Source: Nemophila menziesii
Lineage: Eukaryota; Streptophyta; Magnoliopsida; Boraginales; Hydrophyllaceae
Assembly (NCBI GenBank): GCA_029959085.1
Contig: JARWIR010000018.1
Span: 3,038,001-3,102,000 of the forward strand
DNA length: 64,000 bases
Reading direction: 5' to 3'
A model generated the notes under the pieces. The model ran no database searches and had not been told where the DNA came from. It worked only from the letters and a program-made list of their open reading frames with translations. The position numbers were made by a program, and so were the translations under genes. Of this stretch, positions 37,755-48,812 are shown piece after piece. Every line of letters starts with the position of its first letter. Within the stretch, counting starts at the first letter, position 1.

Positions 37755-39180
37755 AAAGCCCGTCCTATAAGATACATATAAGTGATACACTATCAAAATT
37801 TTGTTGATAAATTGAGTTTTTTAATTACGTCAAAATTGATTGCAAAGTGGGTTATGTTTGTACATAACTAAATATTGTAATTTTAGACTTAATATAGTTG
37901 TACATAGAAGGAATATTTAAGGAAAGTAATTGAGTTACGATCAATCGGACAACACCATGGTCAAAATCTTCATTTTTAAATGCTTTATTTAATAATGTTA
38001 TAAATATTTATATATTTGATTAATAAGAACATTCAATATATTAAACTTACTTGAAGTTATTCGCTTGGAGAAGCTTCAATACTCATCCAAATTCCCTTAG
38101 AGATACGTTAAAATGTCATGGTCAATGATCATGTTATCTAATCTATATTTAACACCTTCTACAAAAAATTAATATGAAAAACTTAATAATTATTGAGGCT
38201 AGTGAATATGCATGAACTAATAACAATAAACTATTAACACTTTATGTTTCAAACAAAGATGTTTGTTTTACAAAATAAGACTACTCAATTACATCATATA
38301 ATTAAACATTTCAAAACTAATTGGTAAAATACACACGTGGGTACCAAGCATTTAAAAATTTGACTTCTGGGTGATCAACGTTTTTAAAGTTATAAATCAG
38401 TACCCAAGGTTTCAGTTTGTGTATTTAGATAGTATTCATCGTTAGTTTCTCAGTTAAGTGTCATATGGTGCCTACATCGTGCTTGCGTGGCTGATTTTCT
38501 ACTCACCACAGAGGTGCCACGTAGGTGACACGTGGCACTTAACAGATAAATTATCGGTGGGTACTAATGTAGTACATAAATTGAAAACTTGGGTATTGAT
38601 TTGTCACTTTTCATACCTTAGACACCTATAAGTCAAAAAATCGGATGTGGTGGGAATTATCACAAACTAATTTCTAAACAATGTACGAAAATCTAACTAA
38701 GAATATAGATTAATATATATATATATATAAATAGTATACACTTTAGAAAATATGATGAAATTACACATTAATACAGTAAATCAAAAAATTACATGCAGAA
38801 AACCACATCTATGTATTCACTATCAATTACATTAGCATTAGTTAATAGGTTGGTTTGTCATACACTATTCGCAATTACAACTCTATTGTGTTGTGCAATC
38901 TCTCCAACACTTATATTGTGAGCATTCAATTTTATGACAGACAATACCACATCAAACATTCAATCCCACTCTTTAAAAATTCATATTCAAATGAAATAGC
39001 TTGAATCATAGGTTCCAGATATGTACAATATACAATCCTACGTGGATCGACATAATTTTTTGACACATTTGAAATAATTAAAACATAATCACGTAAGGTA
39101 ATCGAACAATTCAAATAAAGAATTAACTTAATCGTTCTAATAAAGTTAACCTAGATTCTGACGCGAAACTATTGAAAGAA
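37755..39180. repeat. 1-kb module, copy M2, interrupted by a MITE
   Basis: This has the same order of blocks as M1 and M3. It is split by the Mutator-like MITE at 38323-38663. Confidence 0.7.
38323..38663. mobile_element. Mutator-like fold-back MITE
   Basis: The element is 341 bp long and flanked by the 9-bp direct repeat AAACTAATT (38314-38322 and 38664-38672), the duplication length typical of Mutator-like elements. The paralogous module at 41565-41580 has the uninterrupted site (AAACTAATTTCTAAA), which confirms both ends. Most of the element is a long imperfect inverted repeat (arms about 38370-38510 and 38505-38660, for example AAATCAGTACCCAAG against CTTGGGTATTGATTT). The left end is GGTAAAATACACACG. 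It has no coding capacity. Confidence 0.88.
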
Positions 39181-40258
39181 ATGGAAGTAGAATTAGGTAC
39201 TAAACAACAGGTATCAACAAAAATATAATAAGAAACACAAATGTCGGGCCTCAACATATTAATAAATACGGATAACAAGTGTAATAAGGCCAGAAGTTTG
39301 TTTTGTCAACTTCTAGATTAAGAGGCCATAGGCATAATTGTGGGCCACACTACATAGACAATATTATAATTCATCACTATAAGGTAATTTTTTTTTGTCT
39401 TCAATACATGATTAATATCCATGTGTGAACCAGGTAATTGGAAGTATGGGAAGGACACTAATCGCGATTTAGGTGATCACATTCGTGCCTATATTTGTTC
39501 ATATAATTTTTATTGCAGAATGTAGAATCAAATTTCCTGTAATATTAATGTAAATTTAAAGTTTATCAATTTATCTACACTTTTAAATAATTGTTCTATA
39601 TTTCTCTGAGTATTTTAAATTTTCTATTTCTGAAATATTACCATCATAATGGAAACTTATGTCCACATAATTACCATCAATTTGAAGTGAATACAATATG
39701 ATATTAAAGATTCTGGTTGTCAACTTATTTATTCTTTCTTTAAAAATATGTTCAAATTTTTAGGGTCTTATTTATGTAAATGTATTAATTTCTTTCCTGT
39801 CATCCATCACTTACTTTAAGTTATTGCTCTATACTATAGACTATTTACTCAACATTCTAATATACACTTTTATTAAAAGGATACACTTCTTTGTACACAC
39901 CATAATCATGAAAGCGAATGGCCCCATAACAGATAAATGAGGTGATGAAGGTTTATTTATCTAGTTAATGGAAAAGGGGAGAAATGAATAAAACAATAGA
40001 AAGAAGCTCCAAAGCTCAGGATATATAATTTCATGATCCGTATTCATAGTAGAATCATGCAAAGAAGCCATCCAAGCTGGTTGAAAAGCTGGAAATCGTG
40101 TATGATATTCTTGGGACCTCGCCTTTCTTAACATTACTATTACTACATAGTTGACGAAAACATTAATTTTAGCTTCTTTCTTCTTCGTTTTTAGGAAGAT
40201 TTTTACTGCCAACTTAATTATATATCCATGTTTGATTAATACTTCACATTCTTACCTA
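39181..40258. other. AT-rich segment without a recognisable gene
   Basis: No domain or repeat was recognised. An 83-codon frame on the minus strand (39961-40212) has no motif I can name. Confidence 0.4.
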
Positions 40259-40506
40259 CTCCCTCCATCCCAAAAATAATGTCTACTTTGCTTTTCACAC
40301 AAATTAAGAAATCTAATAATTACATACACCATTTACAAATTTACCCTTCATAAAGTGTCTTGATATTTTAAATATGAATTGGAAATGTAAATTTTATTTT
40401 TTAATAAGGGTAATAGTGGAAAAAACGGAAGAAAAGTGTCTTGATATTATAAGTGGACAATAATTTTAGGACACTAATGTGGACATTAATTTTGGGACGG
40501 AGGGAG
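40259..40506. mobile_element. Stowaway MITE
   Basis: The 248-bp element has terminal inverted repeats CTCCCTCCATCCCAAAA / TTTTGGGACGGAGGGAG and a TA duplication at 40257-40258 and 40507-40508. These are the hallmarks of Stowaway (Tc1/mariner) MITEs in plants. It is non-coding. Mobilisation would need a mariner-like transposase from elsewhere. Confidence 0.97.
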
Positions 40507-40554
40507 TAATAAAGTTAAGGAAATCATGTCATTCAAATAATATTCGAAGCTTCA

Positions 40555-40860
40555 ATATTTGATATCAAGAACATTCAAGATATCAACTTAGTGAAGTCAT
40601 TTACTTGGAGAAACATTTAAATTCTTTTAATTGGTACAAATTCAAAGAGATATTAGTTTAAATATTATGGCAACGATCATGTTTACTGAAAAAATCAAAA
40701 AATTATTAAACTTAGTAAATATGATGTTAAACTGACAATGAATAAATATTAAAAAATTATTTGAATCAATCAATTTCTAAAAGAAAACTTACTGTTCCAT
40801 TCCAATCTGTTGTTCTATATACCTCACCATATGAACCTACACAACATGAATATACATTAG
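40555..40860. repeat. half-module repeat, copy 2
   Basis: Homologous to 37240-37520. It lies just right of the Stowaway insertion. Confidence 0.55.
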
Positions 40861-41019
40861 ATTTTATACCATACTTTTGCATTTACAATTTATTTAGAGT
40901 AAATTATTCGATAAGCCTTATATAATTTTTAAATACAAGAACTGACCTTCCGGATTCATTTAATTGAATGGATGATAACTATTCCTATGTCCAGTTACTC
41001 TCATCCAAATGCCCGTCCC

Positions 41020-42060
41020 ATAAGGTACACATAAATGGTACACTAATGGGATTTTTTTATTAATATAAGGTTTTTTTGATACGTTAAAATTGAGTGCAAA
41101 GTAGGTTATGTGTGTACATATAACAGCTAAAAATTATATTTTTAGACTTAATATAGTTGTACAAAAAGGTAAGATTCAAGGAGAGTAATGGAGTTACTAT
41201 CAATCGGACAACACCATGCTCAAACTCTCATTATTCAAATGCTTTATTTAATAATGTTATAAATCTTTCTATATTTGATCACTAAGAACATTCAATATAT
41301 TAAACTTACTTGATGTGATTCGCTTGGAGAAACATTTGTACTAATCCAAATTTCCTTAGAGATAAGTTAAAATGTCATGGTCAATAATCATGTTATCTAA
41401 TAAATATTTAACACCATCTAAAAATATATATGAAAAAACAAAAACAATTTGAGGTCAGTAAATATAAACTATTAACAAAAAACTATTAACAATTTATGTT
41501 TCAAGCAATATTATTCGGTTTGCAAAATAAGAGTTCTCAATTACATCATATAATTAAACATATCAAAACTAATTTCTAAAATGAATTACCTAAATCTAAC
41601 TAAGAATATAAATTGATATATACAAATAGTATACACTTTAGAAAATATGATAAAATCAAACTTCTATATAGTAAATCAAAAAATTTCCTACAAAAAACAA
41701 CATCTATATATTACCTACTAATTACATATATACCATTAATTAATAGGTTGGTTAGCATATTCATATTCGCAATCACAACTCTGATGTGCGGTGTAGTCTC
41801 TCCAACACATATATTGTGAGCATTAATCCTATTACTAACAATATTCCAACTAATATTCATTCCCACTCTTCTACAATTCACGGCCATATGAAATAGCTTA
41901 GATCACAAAAATGTCAGATATGTACGATCTACAATCCTCGTGGATCAACATAATAGTTTGACACTTTGAAATAATCATAACATAATCATTAAAGCTAATC
42001 AAACAATTCCAAGTTGGAATCAATTTAATCATTCTAATCAAGCATTAGGAGCAGGAAGTA
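41020..42060. repeat. 1-kb module, copy M3
   Basis: This is closest to M2. It holds the empty target site of the MITE at 38323-38663. Confidence 0.7.
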
Positions 42061-43893
42061 ATGTAAAAGCTAACTAGGAACACAAATGTTGGACCTCAAC
42101 AAGCACTCAGTAAGTTTTACTTAGTACATAGTGAATTTACTGCTAACTTAGTAAAATTAGTAAAGTACATGTATAAATTTACTAAATTTTCTAAAACCTT
42201 TTTGTACTCAACAAATTTACTAAGTAATAAATATAATCACTGAATTTGACTAAATATTGTTCGAACTGACTGAGTATCTTTTAAATTTTTGAGGTACATA
42301 GAAATTCTCTGAGTTTCGTTTGAACTCATTGAGTATTAACCATCACAGATCCACTACTACAGATCTATTGGGATAGTTATGGACAATGGTTGAATGGAGA
42401 ACAAAGACACAACAAGCTTCCATATAGAGAAAGATAGAGAATGAGTTTGGAAGGGACATAGAGAGAGTTATAGGATATTTAATAATATATATATATACAT
42501 ATATAATAGATTTAAAATTTTTAAAGGTATAAAGGGAATGGAAGTGTAAGATTTTTTAGTAAATTAAGTAGGACTTTTTAGATTTATAGGAGGTGTCTAC
42601 AAAAATCACTGAATAATAATTTCATGAAAGTAACTATTAAAAGTTAGTTTTTTTTAGACATTTGAGCATTATTATTCGTCATTATCATCCTCTTAATCTT
42701 AATCATGTTATTGCAAGCTTAAATACTTACATTTATTATGGAAAAAGAACAAAAGATCCAAAGAAATTCAAAGTATGACACCAATTAAACTTCCAACTTA
42801 AGTTACTCTAGTATTGTATTAGACACTACTTAATAATAGGAATATGATATTCAAGCACACAAAAATGAAACCTCTAAGATCAAATAGTAGTAAACCAAAG
42901 TATAAATACACAACCCAAAGCAAAATATATTAACAAAAATCTGTTCGGCTCCTTGTATGCTAAAGGAGACATGAACCAACTTAGTATATCCACTTTTTAG
43001 TTGGTTGTATAGTTAAATAACTAAAAATAAAAGAAAAATTTGTCCTTAATCTTCCAAAAATATCTTTTACAGGAAGTCTAAAACTTCTCTCAAATGAAAG
43101 AAAATTGATGCAAGCGTTTTACAACTATATATATTCTTAGCATCTCAAGGCCCGCCTATAAGGTATGCATTGTCTAACCGTTTGGCTCAAGCACTCGAGA
43201 GTTAATGCTCAGTTTTTTTGGCTCTGTTTTATGTTTCTCCAGTCTTCTAGAGTCAATATTTTATCTTTAGGGTCAAATCTCATATATTTCTCCAATCTAT
43301 CTTTCCCTCCTATAGATTAAACGTGTAATTTTTAAGGCTAAAATTAAGTTCAATAATCGTATAGGTTTGCTCACTATTGTTCTCGATTTCGAGTAATTAT
43401 CATCGAAAAAATAAGCTAGAATAGTGTCACGTTTCTTAAGATTGAAGGTACCAATAATAGGAGCTTCTTGAAGGATTAAAGGAGTTTTTTTTTGTTTTAT
43501 ACAATTCGAGACAAATGAAAAAACATTTGTAAAAATGTACCATTTCGGAACTTCAAGTTGGGGAAAGAGAAATGAGTTAACTTTTTTGTCCTCCATTTTC
43601 ATCTCTTTGTCACAGTCAAAGCATGCATTTAATTTTTTTCATTATATTTAAAAATTGAATATGTTATATTTTGTAATTTGTTATATTAAACAAATAAAAA
43701 ATATACTATATTAAATAGAATTTTATTACTATAAATATAACAACAATAATAAAATATTTGATTTAGTTCTTCACACTAATACAAAAATCGATGGAATTGT
43801 CCGTCTATAGTAGCAATGAATTCCTTAGATGTTAGATTCTACTAATTTATTTAATAATTATAAACTTATAAAAATGTGACAACCCAAAAGCTC
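42061..43893. other. AT-rich segment with a short-motif cluster
   Basis: At 42108-42330 the motifs TACTAA and TTAGTA recur many times in both orientations, after CACTCAGTAAG at 42105. A (TA)n run lies at about 42484-42509. A 101-codon minus-strand frame at 43297-43602 has no recognised motif. No gene is supported. Confidence 0.4.
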
Positions 43894-44169
43894 TTATTCG
43901 CATGATTCACATACCCCATCCTGTTCATATAATTGTTCAATATTTAGAAACCCTTCCTTAAACATCTCCACACACCCTTGTTTAAACCAATTAGCACATA
44001 TCAAACAAGATTCATACTCTCCAGGAATACCAGAAGCTTTAAACATTCTGTAATCAACACGAGCCTTTAAACCCAACTGATGGCTTAAATGAAGAATCAG
44101 GGTCATGGGTAGAGGCAAAAACAGTTTTGAATACCAAAACTGAGTGGTGTGTGACAATCGATCTACCAC
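43894..44169 (-). pseudogene. unrecognised 91-codon frame, one of two diverged copies
   Basis: The frame has a Cys-containing C-terminal half (for example CLICANWFKQGCVEMFKEGF and the end DGVCESCE). The duplicate at about 31855-31985 (minus strand) keeps much of this peptide ([10 protein letters not shown] is identical) but has lost its Cys-rich end and carries changes at several positions. Conservation of the peptide between diverged copies suggests that it was once part of a real exon. I do not recognise the family. Upstream minus-strand sequence to about 44400 is also shared, but the frames are broken. Confidence 0.35.
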
Positions 44170-44504
44170 TTTGGTTGCAAATTATTGGGTTGTTAATCTC
44201 TTTAATATCACAACAAAATCTAAAGAAATCTATAGATTTCAACTACATCATAAGCATATTCAACAAGATTATATCCAACCAAATCATAAGATTCCTTGGA
44301 TCTAAACCCGTCGTAATCAATTTCAATCCCACCGACGTAGTCTATAATCGTCACAAAACCCCAAGGAGGATCAGTTTAGTATAAATCTAAGCGGATTCAC
44401 ATACATCTAGCTAAAAGTATTGTGAACGGAATTTGAGATCATGTACGAAGTATTTGTGCAGTTGTAAGAACAAATTTTTAATTTTTAGTTGTAATCATAC
44501 AAAG

Positions 44505-45420
44505 GCCCTGTAAGGTACATATATATTACACTATCAAATTTTTATTTGATAGATTAGAGGTTTTTTATTACGTAAGAATTGAATGCAAAGTGTACAAGAA
44601 GGGAAGATTTAAGAAGAGTAATGGAGTTATTATCAATCAGACAATACCAAGCTCACCTTATTCAAAGGATTTATTTAATAATATTACAAAGCTTTCTATA
44701 TTTGATAACAATAAAATTCAATATATTTTACTTACTTGAAATGATTCGCTTGGAGAAGCTTTTTCATTAATCCAAATTCCATCATAGATAAGTTGAAATG
44801 TCATGATCAATTATCATGTTATATAATGTATATTAAACACCAACTTTAAAAGAAAATATGAAAAAATTAAAAATTATTGAGTGATCAATTACACATTATA
44901 ATTAAAGAAATCATATATTAAACACTTCAAACGTAATTTATAAAATAAATTACCAAAATCTAACTAAGATATCACACTTTAATATTGTAACATACATAAT
45001 CATCTACAATAAAACAGAATATACGTATAAACTACTAAATACATATATCATTAATTAATAGTTGATTTGACATACTTAATATACCCAATTACAATAGTGT
45101 GGTGCATTCTCTCCAATACCCCTAAGGATGACAATACCACATCAAACATTCAATCTCACTCTTCTCCAATTTACATCAATATGAATCACAATTCATAGCT
45201 ATATGAAATACCATAGATCACATGTGTCAGATATGTAAGCTATATAATCCTCGAAGATTGATACAATTAATTGACATTTGAACTAATTAAATTATAACCA
45301 TGAAGTTAATCAAGCAATTCAAAGTAATAATCAAATTTATCATTCTAAATGGTTAACCTAGATTCTTTCTTGAAACAATTGAAATAAATGGATTTAGAAT
45401 TAGGTACTTACAAAATCTTA
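44505..45420. repeat. 1-kb module, copy M4
   Basis: This is the counterpart of M1 in the second duplication copy. A deletion of roughly 60 bp near 44590 removes the segment around TTTTTAGACTTAATAT seen in M1-M3. Confidence 0.65.
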
Positions 45421-46099
45421 ATGGACAAATCTTAAGAAGCTTGTTTAAAGAAAGTCCCAGCAGAAAAGGCCCAAAAGGAGGCTTAAACCAAAGGTTAAAA
45501 GTCCAAATCTAATGGCTTCAACCTCTGGTTTCATTCCACAAAAATTGGGCCAAGAAAGTTTATTTACTTTTTATAAAAGATAATTGCTAATTTGAGATAT
45601 TATAAAGTCTAGTTCTAAAATTTGAATGAATAAAATCCAAAATAATATTTTAAATAACCTTGAAATAATAAAGTTTATGATTAAAAAAAATATAACAATA
45701 AACATTCGATAAAATTCAGAACAAAAAATGAAAAGAAAAAGTAAAGGTTGGAAAAACAATGAAACATAAAACCTAAAACTCATATCTTATTTCGAGAAAA
45801 AAAACAAAAAGGAAATCTCGTCTCACTCACCTTCCACCGAGCCGCTAATGCATAAGAAAACTTGCGCCACTCTTGGACATTTCTTCACCACCATCAACCT
45901 GACTTGGCTACACCATCAATAACCGAAGAACCCAAATTAACGTAGATAATAATTTTTACCATTTAAACTCTAATTTTTTTTTATAGAGGAGTAATATGGC
46001 ATCAGGGTTTTTCTAGACAGTAAATTGGCTTAATTTATGAACCAAAATCAACGACAATGACCTGCAAAATTTAAGTTCATTGATGAGATTACAAAAGAT

Positions 46100-46625
46100 T
46101 TACATTATAAGATAGATGAAGAGGATAGGGTTATTTTGAAGCATAAAAAGGGAAATTTTACCTTTAAGGAAACTTATGAGCACATCTGAATCAAGCGGCC
46201 CGAAAAAGAATGGTCAACCGTGGTCTAGAAATCCAAGAGTTTTCCGCAATACAAATTTATTTTATGGTTGATTCACATAGATCGAGTGACTACAACACAA
46301 AGACTATTACCATGGTGTATCATCTCGAATCCAATGTGTGAATTATGTAGTCTAAAAAGTGAGGATAGAAATCACATGTTTTCGGAATACTATCTGGACA
46401 AGATGCTTAAATACTCATGGAGTACAAGCTTTAATTACAAATTGGAACGCGCTTATGGAGTGGTTTATTCTTTACCACAATAGTTACAGTGCCTCTGACA
46501 ACATCTTGAAGATTCTGCTATCGGTGGCCGCGTATAAAATCTGGATTGAAAGGAATAATAGAGTCTTCAAGAAAAAGTTCAAATTAGAAGAGAATCTATA
46601 TGAAGATATCTCGATGGCTTTCTGA
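46100..46625 (+). pseudogene. LINE reverse transcriptase zinc-binding domain (zf-RVT) remnant
   Basis: The conserved C-terminal domain of plant LINE polyproteins can be followed across two frames. The signature pieces are FTFKETYEHI (about 46158), the Cys/His part CELCSLKSEDRNHMF (46337-46382) and KIWIERNNRVF (about 46540). Stops at about 46187 and near 46230, plus a frameshift around 46390-46410, break it. The reverse transcriptase core and endonuclease are absent because of 5' truncation. Confidence 0.75.
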
Positions 46626-46668
46626 GAGAATCTATATGAAGATATCTCGATGGCTTTCTGAGAGAATC
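46589..46668. repeat. 36-bp tandem duplication at the end of the LINE ORF
   Basis: A 36-bp block starting AGAGAATCTATATGAAG is repeated exactly twice (46589 and 46625), followed by eight or so bases of a third. It duplicates the stop region of the ORF remnant. Confidence 0.95.
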
Positions 46669-46951
46669 TTTCAAGGTTTTAAAAAGGCAAAGAGAAGAAG
46701 AAAGTGGATCTAAAGCTGTTAAAGTGGTGTAGGTGAAGTGTTGAAGTCAAAGATGACAAGAAGTACTTTACTTTTAGATTTCTTTTTGTTTTATTATGTC
46801 TAATGATGTAAATGGGTTAATATTAGTGGATGGCCCATTAGAGTAGTATATCTTTTATTTTGGAGATAAAATTTAATGGTCAAATAGGCCATGTACCTTG
46901 ATATGTTTGATGACATAAAATTGCAACTTGCCAAGCAAAAAAAAACTCTAA

Positions 46952-48190
46952 AAAATCAAATTATTTTTAAACTAATCTAATGACTTATAGTTTTTTAAAA
47001 TAATAGAGACTGGAAATGGAAATGGGATTTTTATCGGGCTTGGATAGTGGTACCACTAAATTAACATGATCCAACAAATGAATTTACATGTTGTTTGTAT
47101 TCCGGATTCACAATAGCCCAGCAATTCGCGTGATGAACACTTAAGGATAATTTAGACAAACATTTTTAGTAAAATAGGTTGGACCTTATGAAACAACTTT
47201 GTCTGGGTTATGGTCCCTTTGAGTCAATCCCCCTTTTTATAATATATAAGGCCATAATATAGTAGCCATCTATTTTCTTCATAGACAAAAAACTTCGCTC
47301 CCCTCTCCTTTCTTGTCGAAAAGGGATCAAGCGACCATTTTAAAGTTGTGACACTAAGGGTATTTCCCCGATAGGAAGATATTGTGTTTAGTGAAGGACC
47401 AACCATTATATGAGATAACAATGAAAATTTATACAAAGCACAGTGAAAATAAAAAGAAATTATTGTGGTTCTTATAAAAGATAAATGACTTTTCAACTTC
47501 TCGAAGTAATTATTACCACAATACATTACATGTTATGGGTAACCATGAAAAAACTTCTCAAGAAAAGAGGATTAATTGCAAAATCAGTCGCGTATTAAAA
47601 ATCCCTTGGGCAACATGTCCTCAATTATTTCGATCTCTGAACCTAAACAGAACCGGTCTAACAAGGGGTCAAAACAAATTTACAAAATTAGGCCCCTCTA
47701 TGTATAATATCGAGAAATTGGGACCCCTTTAAAATATAAAAACATCAAGGGTCCAGAGTGGTCGCCTCTTTAGCCTACTTCAGGACAGGCTTGGCATGGA
47801 AGATTCATCCAAATAGATCATCGACACAAGATGAGTCATCAAACCATATTTATGCATTAGTAAAGATACTTCCACATATCGACCTTATGTGTCGGCAAGG
47901 AAAAAAACAACTTCAAGGGTTGGCATATTCCTAAAACCGACCCCTGTATTAGCACATCTTACAAGATACCTGTAAAAGTATTCGTAGATGGTAACCTACT
48001 TTGATAAAGTCATTATGGAAGTAGGATTATCATTTACATATATAGGACACTATTTAAAAGGCCAACAACGCATCGACATGACAATAAAATTTGGCCAAAA
48101 CACCAATCCTTGGAGAAATTTCCCTGAAAAGAGAAATAGTAGTGATGGAATATCAAGAAAAGTTTTTCAAAAGACCAATAATGCGCTCAG
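46952..48190. other. non-coding right part of duplication copy 2
   Basis: Homologous to about 34290-35310. A segment of roughly 300 bp (47585-47890) is absent from copy 1. No gene is supported. Confidence 0.5.
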
Positions 48191-48429
48191 ATAAGTCAAG
48201 TGAATGTACTCTTGAACTTGATGTACATTATTCGAGACCCCCACAACACATACTCAAACCCGTTAGATATATATACATATTCCGTAATGTTATCACAAGC
48301 GTCTTTTAGGCCAAGCGCATACCTTGGTTCTCATGAGTGTTTTAAAAGGACTTATTTAGTATTTTATAGAAAGCGGCCCCCACTTTTACACTCATATAGC
48401 TGATTTCAAGTATGGCTGCCCTAAATCTC

Positions 48430-48610
48430 AACCTTATAATATGCTGGTGAGTTCATCAAGTCTGTCTTAGTAGGACCACTAAATAGGGTTATGAACATTC
48501 TTAGAAATTAAACTCAACCTTGAATTAATCATCGGTGAATTCATCAAGTCTGTCTCAATAGTAACACCACAAAGGGCTATGAATCATTAAGAGTCTAAAC
48601 TCAACCTCCT
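48430..48610 (-). repeat. two 90-bp imperfect repeats downstream of copia pol
   Basis: On the minus strand two blocks containing AAGGTTGAGTTTA ... CAGACTTGATGAA(T/C)TCACC follow each other between the pol stop and the presumed LTR. It is non-coding and probably part of the copia 3' untranslated region. Confidence 0.65.
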
Positions 48611-48684
48611 TTGCACTACTTGTATGCCATAGGGATTGGGTAAGTAGTGCATCATATGTCATCTATTTTTCCCCATGAATGGGC

Positions 48685-48812
48685 TTAATCCCCATCCCCC
48701 TCGACATTTTCCAAAACTTTTCTCCTAGTTAAACCCTTCGTGAATAGATCAGCCAAGTTTTTCTCGGATATAACAAAATCCAGTTCTATCACGCCATTCT
48801 TCAGTAACTGGT
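48685..48812 (-). pseudogene. copia pol C-terminus (end of RNase H)
   Basis: The minus strand reads the typical copia C-terminal motif EKNLADLFTKGLTR, then a stop at 48685-48687. It is the continuation of the frame interrupted at 61692. Confidence 0.85.
48808..48812. other. target-site duplication of the Athila element, left
   Basis: CTGGT, repeated at 61692-61696. Confidence 0.95.

Larger units (their letters stand above)
45974..46942 (+). mobile_element. 5'-truncated LINE insertion
   Basis: The direct repeat AAACTCTAA flanks it (45965-45973 and 46943-46951), and a short A-run precedes the right copy. Copy 1 of the segmental duplication lacks the insert at the corresponding place (about 34250). 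The insert carries the C-terminal part of a non-LTR reverse transcriptase ORF and a short 3' untranslated region. Because the duplication merges with the A-run, its exact length is uncertain by a base or two. Confidence 0.75.
43895..48190. repeat. segmental duplication, copy 2
   Basis: Homologous to 31855-35480 in the same order. It is longer because of the LINE insertion (45974-46942) and an extra segment at about 47585-47890. At its right end it meets the decayed copia element. The spacing of copies is about 12 kb. Confidence 0.75.

Noticed and set aside
39961..40212. 83-codon minus-strand frame as a host exon
   Set aside because: It has no repeat copy, no motif and no neighbouring exon. 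The evidence is insufficient.
43297..43602. 101-codon minus-strand ORF as a gene
   Set aside because: Composition is typical of chance frames in AT-rich DNA and no family was recognised.
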